DNA of 64,000 nt. Origin: Acidobacteriaceae bacterium (GTDB lineage: Bacteria > Acidobacteriota > Terriglobia > Bryobacterales > Bryobacteraceae). The notes beneath the pieces are model-generated. The model did not search any database, was not told the DNA's origin, and saw nothing but the letters and a program-made list of their open reading frames with translations. Of the stretch, positions 33,521 through 40,016 are shown piece by piece. Made by a program: the position numbers and the translations under genes. The stretch spans positions 62,001 through 126,000 of the forward strand of contig JAFAYL010000034.1 of NCBI GenBank assembly GCA_019240405.1. Reading direction: 5' to 3'. How positions within the stretch are numbered: the stretch's first letter is position 1; the number at the start of each line of letters is the position of its first letter.

Positions 33521-34909
33521 GTGGCGCCTGGACAAGCCGGGCCGGCAATTGCCGCGGCGGGTAATCTCGTAATGGCAAGTTGGACGGACGCCACAGGTTT
33601 GTTTATCGAACCAAGTACCAATCCCGTAACCTCGTCACTTACCGGCGTCGGCTTTTCCCGCAACGGAGGCAAATCGTTCGAGGATCTCAGCGGATTGCCT
33701 AACTACAACGAGAATATGAAATGGTTCGGAGATCCGAGCGTTGTGGCAGTGGATGGCGGCGCTTACTTTATCGTGAGCAGCATTTACAGTGCAAACTTCC
33801 CGATCGATTGCTTTTTAGGACCCGCAGAGCTTTCTATTGCTGTTTCCGTCGGGACTGTAATCCCGAACAGTGTCGTATTCACTAACCCCATTATTGCGGC
33901 GAGTGGTGGAGATTACTGCTCTTTCCCCGGCGTAACTGCGTTTCTGGACAAGCCTTTTATGAGCTATGATCCGCACACTCGCACCCTTGCGATCGCGTAT
34001 ACCCGCTTCCCCCTTTTTGGCTTTGGTACCGGTCAAATCGAGGTCGTGACAGCTCACGTGCCCACGTCTGTTGCTGAATTGTCATCGGCCGATTTCTCGG
34101 CCCCGATAATTGTATGGACGGAGGAGCCAAACGTGGAAAACACCGGCGCTTATCCGACTGTGGCATACAACACGAAAACGAAAGCTGCCGATATCTATGT
34201 CGCATGGGAGCGAAACTGGCGGTCGAACGGGTTCAACGGCGATCCCTACGTGTACATCCACGCTGCCGAAATCATCCCGACAACGACGGGCTATAACATC
34301 ATTGGTGGTCCGGGGCCCTCCGACGCCGTTGTAGTTACCGAAGGACAGCTAAACTCGAATGCCTACGGTGGGGTGAAATCGCTGGATCTGGTGGGCGTTC
34401 CAGGATACAGTGCAATCCCGAATGATTTTCCGCGTATTGCGTGGGACCCAAAACTGAATGAAGTGGCCATCGTATGGAATGACGCAAGCCATCACCCGCT
34501 AGGAGATATTTTCCTACGTACTTTCCATTCGGGTCTCACTTCACCTGGAGGAATCGAACGGCTTAATCTCGACAACACCGGCACGATCCACATGTTCCCC
34601 GCCGTCTGCTTCCGTTCGGACGGCTATATGGTGACTTCGTGGTACGACCGCCGCGATTTCGTGCCTGATTCAGCGTGGACGGATCTGTTTGGTGATATCA
34701 GATCGTCCCCATATGCGAAGGGCAACAACTTCAAAATCACCACAACGCCGACCGATTGGGATAACACAGCCTCATACACGATTTTCGTTAACAATGAGGA
34801 AATCGCGAATTTCGGCGATTATACGGACAATTCATGTACCGGTACGTCTGAATTCTTCACCTGGACCGATGGCCGGCTCGGCTACACTCAACCGTTTGTT
34901 TCGCCGTAG
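33521..34909 (+). CDS. BNR/sialidase-like beta-propeller protein (main frame of a frameshifted gene)
   Basis: 462 residues if started at the GTG at 33521, but the true protein should begin at 33273 (see the 5' entry) and be about 544 residues. The sequence begins with the sialidase-like fold pattern AIAAAGNLVMASWTD, has one Asp-box (SRNGGKSF), and further propeller blades with W/Y-rich strands (VYVAWERNWR-like, YMVTSWYDRRDF, FTWTDGRLGYTQP). These are typical of exo-alpha-sialidase-like secreted proteins in Acidobacteria; sialidase activity is not implied. Followed by a possible hairpin at 34927-34949. Confidence 0.7.
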   Translation: MAPGQAGPAIAAAGNLVMASWTDATGLFIEPSTNPVTSSLTGVGFSRNGGKSFEDLSGLPNYNENMKWFGDPSVVAVDGGAYFIVSSIYSANFPIDCFLGPAELSIAVSVGTVIPNSVVFTNPIIAASGGDYCSFPGVTAFLDKPFMSYDPHTRTLAIAYTRFPLFGFGTGQIEVVTAHVPTSVAELSSADFSAPIIVWTEEPNVENTGAYPTVAYNTKTKAADIYVAWERNWRSNGFNGDPYVYIHAAEIIPTTTGYNIIGGPGPSDAVVVTEGQLNSNAYGGVKSLDLVGVPGYSAIPNDFPRIAWDPKLNEVAIVWNDASHHPLGDIFLRTFHSGLTSPGGIERLNLDNTGTIHMFPAVCFRSDGYMVTSWYDRRDFVPDSAWTDLFGDIRSSPYAKGNNFKITTTPTDWDNTASYTIFVNNEEIANFGDYTDNSCTGTSEFFTWTDGRLGYTQPFVSP

Positions 34910-34926
34910 AATTTGTTGAAAAGCTC

Positions 34927-34949
34927 CCCTCGCGACACGTTGCCGAGGG
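34927..34949 (+). terminator. Weak hairpin after the BNR-protein gene
   Basis: CCCTCG and CGAGGG form a 6-base stem with an 11-base loop, 18 bases after the stop codon. No T-run follows, so termination is uncertain. Confidence 0.3.
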
Positions 34950-34981
34950 ATTCACACTTGGTCCGGGCGCAAGCTCGCTGA

Positions 34982-34987
34982 TATGAT
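34982..34987 (+). promoter_or_regulatory. -10 box (TATGAT), probable leaderless promoter of the sugar isomerase gene
   Basis: TATGAT ends 9 bases before the ATG at 34997 with no ribosome site between, giving a leader of about 3 bases. Confidence 0.45.
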
Positions 34988-34996
34988 TTTGATCTT

Positions 34997-35857
34997 ATGT
35001 CTGGTCATATCAGCCGGCGAGCTTGGCTCGGCACAGTTTCGGGAGTAATCGGCTCAGCGGCTCTAGTCCGCCCTTTACGAGGGCAGCAATATCACATCGC
35101 TGGCGCTGATTTCAAACTCGGCGTTGCGTCGTATTCATTCCGCAAGTTTTCGCGAGCACGCGCAATCGAGATGACGAAACAGCTGGGTACGCCGTACCTC
35201 AATGTGAAAGAGTTCCATCTGAAGCTAGACAGCACGCCCCAGCAGATTGATGCGGCCAAGCAAGAGTTTCAAGCTGCCGGAATCGTTCTCGTGGGTTGCG
35301 GCAACGTCGATTTTCAGGAAGACGATGAATCCGATATTCGCAGTAAATTCGAATACGCGAAACGCGCCGGATTTCCGCTTGTCGTTTGTGCTCCCACTCA
35401 TGCGACTCTTCCGAAACTCGAGAAGTTCGTCAAGGAATACGACATCAAAATCGCCGTCCACAATCACGGTCCGAGGGACAAAAATTTCCCGACGCCTCAA
35501 AGCGCTTTGAAGATGGTCAAGGATATGGACCCGCGTTGTGGATTGTGCATGGATCTCGGGCATACGGCGCTTGCCGGAGTCGACATCGTAGAAGCGATTC
35601 AGGAAGCAGGCACCCGGCTGCTAGATATGCACGCCAAGGATCTACGTGATCCGCTAAATGAAGAGAGCTGGTGTCCCGTGGGCGAAGGGAAATTGCCATT
35701 TCCGCAGATCTTTCGGCAACTTCTCGAGATGAAATATAGCGGCTGCGTGAATCTGGAAAATGAAAGTGAGCCGGATAACCCGCTGCCCGGAATGCAGAAG
35801 AGCTTCGCGTTTATGCGAGGAGTACTGGCAGACATTCAAGCGGCGGGAAAAGCTTGA
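34997..35857 (+). CDS. Sugar phosphate isomerase/epimerase family protein (AP endonuclease 2-like TIM barrel), Tat-exported
   Basis: 286 residues. Tat signal HISRRAWLGTVSGVIGSAALV (residues 4-24). The xylose-isomerase-like TIM barrel follows: FKLGVASYSFRKFS at strand 1, HNHGPRDKNFPTP, CMDLGHTALAGVD, DMHAKDLRDP and CVNLENESEPD supply the usual His/Asp/Glu metal ligands. Exported members commonly sit near Gfo/Idh/MocA oxidoreductases and DUF1080 proteins and act on 3-keto-sugars. Overlaps the next gene by 4 bases (TTGA), so both are made together. Confidence 0.88.
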   Translation: MSGHISRRAWLGTVSGVIGSAALVRPLRGQQYHIAGADFKLGVASYSFRKFSRARAIEMTKQLGTPYLNVKEFHLKLDSTPQQIDAAKQEFQAAGIVLVGCGNVDFQEDDESDIRSKFEYAKRAGFPLVVCAPTHATLPKLEKFVKEYDIKIAVHNHGPRDKNFPTPQSALKMVKDMDPRCGLCMDLGHTALAGVDIVEAIQEAGTRLLDMHAKDLRDPLNEESWCPVGEGKLPFPQIFRQLLEMKYSGCVNLENESEPDNPLPGMQKSFAFMRGVLADIQAAGKA

Positions 35858-36486
35858 CCGTTCTGTCTCAGATCTGCGTTGTAGCTGCACTTTTGGGTGC
35901 TTTTTCGAGCAGTACTGAAGAACATTTTGATGCATTCGGATATCGTTGGACAGTTCCTACCGCTTCAGATTGGCAACTGGAACAGAAAGATGCCACACCT
36001 GTCTTGCACCTGCTGAGGGCTCGAGGGCCGCTTCCTGGCCCGAGACGGCCGATCCAATTTGCATTAGCCGAAACTCCTGAGTTTTCGCGAGTGAGCGTTG
36101 AATTGGACGCGCGGCCGCTCGGCCATTCGCTCCTCGTAGTTTTTGCTTATCGCGATCACGAGCATTTCGATTATGCGCATCTATCGATCGATCCAGCCAC
36201 GAAAGAACCTCATCACAACGGCGTATTTCATGTTTATGGTGGAGAGCGTGTGCGGATCAGTGGTGAAGCCGGCTCCGCAGCTTTTGCCGCGCCGAATCGC
36301 TGGTACCACGTTCAATTAATCCACGATGGCAGCTCTGGTGATGTTCGAGTGAAAGTGAATGGCGAGCCGATCCAAGCGCTTCATGCGGCCGATCTGAGTC
36401 TTTCGGGCGGCCGTGTCGGGATCGGCTCATTCGATGAGACAGGCTACTTCAAGAACGTACAGATACATGGAGTGGCCGTTCCGTGA
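35854..36486 (+). CDS. LamG/3-keto-disaccharide-hydrolase-like (DUF1080-type) beta-sandwich protein, exported
   Basis: 210 residues from a TTG start that overlaps the stop of the isomerase gene; no ATG or GTG would keep the signal peptide (LSQICVVAALLGAFSSS). The mature part is a concanavalin-like sandwich with the pattern RVSVELDARPLGHSLLVVF, HFDYAHLSID, RWYHVQLIHDG, VKVNGEPI and GRVGIGSFDETGYFKNVQI, the last being a hallmark of DUF1080/LamG domains. Its coupling to a sugar isomerase fits glycoside processing outside the cytosol. Convergent with the PQQ dehydrogenase, 6 bases apart. Confidence 0.75.
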   Translation: MTVLSQICVVAALLGAFSSSTEEHFDAFGYRWTVPTASDWQLEQKDATPVLHLLRARGPLPGPRRPIQFALAETPEFSRVSVELDARPLGHSLLVVFAYRDHEHFDYAHLSIDPATKEPHHNGVFHVYGGERVRISGEAGSAAFAAPNRWYHVQLIHDGSSGDVRVKVNGEPIQALHAADLSLSGGRVGIGSFDETGYFKNVQIHGVAVP

Positions 36487-36492
36487 TTCGCG

Positions 36493-38061
36493 TTAACGCC
36501 GCAGAATAGACTGCGGAACTGCCCACGCGTATAAAACGGTGTCGACTGCGGTTACGAGGTATTGCCGGCCGTCTAATTCGTAGGTCATGGGCGAACTGCC
36601 GAGCGGCGCTCCGGCATTTACGTGCCACAGCGTTCGACCATCTTCGGGATCGAGAGCCAACAAGTTGCCTGAAACATCTCCGGTAAACAGCACGTGGCCT
36701 GCAGTGGTCAAAATGCCAGGGTGCGAAGCGCCTTCTTCTTCTTTTCTGCTCCACCGTATCCGGCCTGTCCTGTAGTCGATGGCGACAAGTAGCGCCTGAG
36801 ACCACAGCGGGCTTGACGCACCCCCTTGATGTCCTTCCGGCGTATTGTTCTCATTCAGATTTAAGTAATAAATCGTAAAGCCTTGCTGAGCGTTGACATA
36901 GAAGAGTTGCGTGTCGGGATCGAAACTCGGCGCCATCCAATTCGTGGCGCCCTCCTCATATGCCTCGACGAGGGAGCCGTCGCGTTTGGGCTCTTTTTCT
37001 GGGTTGGGAATTGGCTGGCCTTTCGAATTGAGGCCCGATGCCCAGCTCATGTTGACGAACGGCGCGGTAAGCAGATGTTCACCTGTCTCTCGATCCAGAA
37101 GGAAAAAATAGCCGTTGCGGCTCGCTTGAGCAAGCAGCTTGCGCTTCTGACCGCCGAATTCTGCATCGAAAAGCACGGGCGTTTCAACGGCGTCCCAATC
37201 GTGCGTGTCGTGCGGAGAAGGCTGGTAATACCAGACCAACTTTCCAGTGTCCGCATTGAGCGCAACAATTGAGCAGGTGTAGAGGTTGGCGCCGGGCCGC
37301 GTGATGCCCGCAAGAACAGGGTGAGGATTGCCTGTTCCCCAATAGATCAGATTCAGATCAGGATCGTAGGTCCCTGTCATCCAGGCAGGACCGCCGCCGT
37401 GCATGAGCGCTTCTCTGTTCGGCCAGGTCTCTGAACCCGGAGCGCCTGGATCTGGCAGCGTGTTCCAGCGCCAGATGACCTTGCCGGTCATTGGACCGAT
37501 CGCCTCGATAAAATGCGGATCATCGGCTTGATCGCCCGATGTGCCGATGATCACCTCGTCTTTCACGACGAGCGGAGCCACGCTGATGTAATAGCCGAAT
37601 CGGACGTCCGCGATTTCAATGTCCCAGATCTTTTTTCCGTTGCGCGCATTGAGGCAGATGAGGTGTGCATCGGGCGTGCCGAAGTAGAGCCGATCTTTGT
37701 ACATCGCAACGCCACGATGGCCGACATGATCGCCTTCCGACGGCCGGGTGTAGTGCCAAATCAAGTGCCCGGTGCGTGCGTCAACCGCCCACACATTATC
37801 TGGGGTTGTGAAATACAACGCGCCGTTTACTTCAAGGGGCGTGGATTTTAGCGTCGCCGAATGCGTTTGAAAGGCCCAAGCTAGTGTCAGAGACGAAACG
37901 TTGGTTTTATTAATTTGTTTGAGCGTGCTATACCGCCTGCCTGAGTAGTCGCCGTTATAGGTCGGCCAAGTGGTAGTGGGCGGCTGCAATAGTAAAGATC
38001 GGTCGAGCTCTTGCGCCGAAAGAGTGATAAACGCCGCGAAAAATAACGCAAGCGATTTCAC
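36493..38061 (-). CDS. PQQ-dependent alcohol/sugar dehydrogenase-like quinoprotein, exported
   Basis: 522 residues, GTG start overlapping the cytochrome stop by 4 bases. Signal peptide (MKSLALFFAAFITLSAQ). Eight-bladed propeller with repeated W-docking motifs (DARTGHLIWHY, NARNGKKIWDI, NADTGKLVWYY, DPEDGRTLWHV). Compared with methanol dehydrogenase: N245 in WGTGNP and D288 in HDTHDWD match the metal-binding Asn and catalytic Asp; D290 two residues later is the extra Asp typical of lanthanide enzymes; but the metal-ligand Glu position appears to be Q178 (SGDQADD). The vicinal disulfide is absent. Likely passes electrons to the dihaem cytochrome upstream. Confidence 0.85.
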   Translation of the reverse strand: MKSLALFFAAFITLSAQELDRSLLLQPPTTTWPTYNGDYSGRRYSTLKQINKTNVSSLTLAWAFQTHSATLKSTPLEVNGALYFTTPDNVWAVDARTGHLIWHYTRPSEGDHVGHRGVAMYKDRLYFGTPDAHLICLNARNGKKIWDIEIADVRFGYYISVAPLVVKDEVIIGTSGDQADDPHFIEAIGPMTGKVIWRWNTLPDPGAPGSETWPNREALMHGGGPAWMTGTYDPDLNLIYWGTGNPHPVLAGITRPGANLYTCSIVALNADTGKLVWYYQPSPHDTHDWDAVETPVLFDAEFGGQKRKLLAQASRNGYFFLLDRETGEHLLTAPFVNMSWASGLNSKGQPIPNPEKEPKRDGSLVEAYEEGATNWMAPSFDPDTQLFYVNAQQGFTIYYLNLNENNTPEGHQGGASSPLWSQALLVAIDYRTGRIRWSRKEEEGASHPGILTTAGHVLFTGDVSGNLLALDPEDGRTLWHVNAGAPLGSSPMTYELDGRQYLVTAVDTVLYAWAVPQSILRR

Positions 38062-38837
38062 TTCAGCGTCTCCAGGTAGGCAAACACATCGTGGATATCC
38101 GAGTTCCTGTACCTATGCAGCAAATCGAGATGAGCGGCGAGCGGATTATGAATTTCAAATCTGACTTCGTCTACAGACCAGGAGTGATACCAGCCGTCTT
38201 CATCCCTGAGGGCGATCGTGAACTGATCCTGATAGGCGAGCATACCCTTGAAATGGCGGCCCGAGCGCGTTGTAACGGTAGCGATTTTTAGCACGTTCTC
38301 GGGATAAAGAAAACGAGCCTGAAGATCGGCGGGCGCGTATTTATTCGCAATTCCCGCAAGATCTCCCGACGGGGAGTGGCAGCGGCTGCACTGGCCTCTG
38401 CCGTTGAAGAACGCCTTGCCTGCTTGAGCGTTTCCGGTCAGCAAGAGTTTCAAACCGTAGTCGCGAGGGTTTCCGGGAGAGGTACGATCAGACTCCGCAA
38501 GCCGCCAGTGCAAATAACCCACCACATCCGCGATCTGGGTGTCGCTGAGTGGAATCGCAGGCATTCCTTTGGCAGGGCGGCCGTCTCGAATGACAGGCCC
38601 GATGAGATCGCCATTGTTGTCATGGCGGACTAGTGCCGAGCGAATTAGATTCGGTCCTTCCGCGCCTCCATTCGCGCCTGATCCATGGCAGAAGGCGCAG
38701 GTTTGCGCGAATTGAGTCTCACCGCGTTCGACGGGATCGGTCTTCGGGTTCTGCGCAAGGAGCGAGACGGCCCAGCAGAAAGACGCGATTTTATAAGTGC
38801 GAATAACCCTTGAGCTGAGGAATGAGAGGCCGTGCAT
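38058..38837 (-). CDS. Dihaem c-type cytochrome, exported
   Basis: 259 residues from the ATG at 38837 (signal-like hydrophobic stretch IASFCWAVSLLAQ). First haem site CAFCH in a cytochrome c domain with the axial Met in AKGMPAIPLSD; second CSRCH in the stretch GRGQCSRCHSPSGDLAG, followed by a C-terminal region (RSGRHFKGMLAYQDQ, YRNSDIHDVFAYLETLK) typical of the acidobacterial/planctomycete haem-binding domain. The start lies 47 bases inside the phosphofructokinase gene, and the stop overlaps the PQQ dehydrogenase start, so the three genes are one tightly packed operon; the cytochrome is the natural electron acceptor for the quinoprotein. Confidence 0.88.
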   Translation of the reverse strand: MHGLSFLSSRVIRTYKIASFCWAVSLLAQNPKTDPVERGETQFAQTCAFCHGSGANGGAEGPNLIRSALVRHDNNGDLIGPVIRDGRPAKGMPAIPLSDTQIADVVGYLHWRLAESDRTSPGNPRDYGLKLLLTGNAQAGKAFFNGRGQCSRCHSPSGDLAGIANKYAPADLQARFLYPENVLKIATVTTRSGRHFKGMLAYQDQFTIALRDEDGWYHSWSVDEVRFEIHNPLAAHLDLLHRYRNSDIHDVFAYLETLK

Positions 38838-39948
38838 ACGCAAGAAAATCATTTGTGACATCGTTTCCCGCTTCGTTGATCCACTCGCTGGGGAATAGCC
38901 GTTCCTTACAGGCGACCGTTTCTAACGGAGTCAGAAAGGTGCTGGCCTGGTAAGGCGCATTGGAATGGCGGCGAATCGCGATCATCACGCCAGCTTGCCC
39001 CTCTACAGCGGCGCGGATTGCCGCGCGACCACATTCATGGGCTTCGCGTCGATCCAATTCGCTCGTGAGAGGGCCGCAACATCTTCCGAACAGTCCCGGC
39101 TTTTCTGCTCGCGCGCGAAGATTCAGTTTTGCAGAAATTAGACGCGCGACTGTGTGGCCCAGGTTGGATGCGAGGCGGTGGGTCTGGCTTTCGGCTCGAT
39201 CGACATCGGCGCCAAACGGCGCTCCGGTTTTATCGAGTTGCCCTTCACACACCGCAATAAGGACGCGCCCGAGCCGGCGGTAAACGCCCTCCACATCGGC
39301 TGCGATGTTATCTAGGCTGACTGGTCTTTCTGGGAGGTAGATCAGGTGAGGCCCGTCGTCTTCGCGGGTGCGACCGAGCGCTGTGGCCGCCGTTACCCAA
39401 CCAGCGTTTCGGCCCAACACCTCGAGAACCGTAATTGGCGGCGGAAGCGAGCGGTTGTCCTCTCCGATTTCGCGTGCCGCTACTGCAAAAAAATGTGCCG
39501 TCGACGGATAGCCCGGCGTGTGATCGGTGACCGAAAGATCGTTGTCAATCGTCTTGGGAATGCCGATGACTTGGAGATCGTAACCTAGCGAGCGAGCGTC
39601 GCGCGAGATTCGGAGCGCGGTACCCATGGATCCATTGCCACCGGTGTAAAAGATGCAGCGGATGTCATGTTTTTTGAAAATCTCCAGAACGCGCCCGTGA
39701 TCTTCGTCAGAGAGCTTGAACCTACTGGAGCCAAGTGCCGATCCAGGTGAGTTCCCGATAGCGTCAATCAGCCTTTGATCTTGCGTGAGCAGCTCGGTAA
39801 AGCTCTCATCGAGAATCCCGCGTATGCCGAATCGAGCGCCGTATACTTTCGAAAAAATTTCGCAAACCCGCGCTTCAGCGAGCAGCCCGGCGAGACTCGC
39901 ATTAATCACCGATGTGGGTCCGCCGCCGTGCGCCACTATTGCGTTCAT
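38791..39948 (-). CDS. 6-phosphofructokinase family protein (ATP/PPi-type undecided)
   Basis: 385 residues, cytosolic PfkA-family fold: AHGGGPTSVINASLAG at the phosphate-binding start, YTGGNGSMGTALR and PKTIDNDL in the active site, EVLGRNAGW, and CEGQL. The two residues that separate donor types disagree: G106 (ATP-type, E. coli G104) with N105 replacing the Asp, and K132 in PKTIDND (PPi-type, where ATP enzymes have Gly). So donor use cannot be told, and the substrate may not be fructose-6-phosphate. First gene of the operon with cytochrome c and PQQ dehydrogenase; divergent from the AgaS-like operon over a 68-base gap that carries an inverted repeat. Confidence 0.88.
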   Translation of the reverse strand: MNAIVAHGGGPTSVINASLAGLLAEARVCEIFSKVYGARFGIRGILDESFTELLTQDQRLIDAIGNSPGSALGSSRFKLSDEDHGRVLEIFKKHDIRCIFYTGGNGSMGTALRISRDARSLGYDLQVIGIPKTIDNDLSVTDHTPGYPSTAHFFAVAAREIGEDNRSLPPPITVLEVLGRNAGWVTAATALGRTREDDGPHLIYLPERPVSLDNIAADVEGVYRRLGRVLIAVCEGQLDKTGAPFGADVDRAESQTHRLASNLGHTVARLISAKLNLRARAEKPGLFGRCCGPLTSELDRREAHECGRAAIRAAVEGQAGVMIAIRRHSNAPYQASTFLTPLETVACKERLFPSEWINEAGNDVTNDFLAYARPLIPQLKGYSHL

Positions 39949-39955
39949 TAACGAA

Positions 39956-39961
39956 AGTCTA
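39956..39961 (-). promoter_or_regulatory. -10 box (TAGACT), probable leaderless promoter of the PFK-cytochrome-PQQ operon
   Basis: On the minus strand TAGACT ends 7 bases before the ATG at 39948, so the transcript would start next to the start codon. The adjacent inverted repeat (39965-39998) would overlap the -35 region. Confidence 0.4.
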
Positions 39962-39964
39962 CAA

Positions 39965-39998
39965 TGCGATAAAGTTATACAAAGCGAAGATTATCGCA
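39965..39998. promoter_or_regulatory. Inverted repeat TGCGATAA-N18-TTATCGCA, candidate operator of the DeoR-type repressor
   Basis: Two perfect 8-base arms (39965-39972 and 39991-39998) lie in the 68-base gap between the phosphofructokinase and propeller genes. The same TTTGCGAT core recurs upstream of the DeoR-type regulator gene at 49692-49711. Position and shared sequence fit a common operator controlling both divergent operons. Confidence 0.5.
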
Positions 39999-40016
39999 AA
40001 ATAAGCAAAGTATCTA

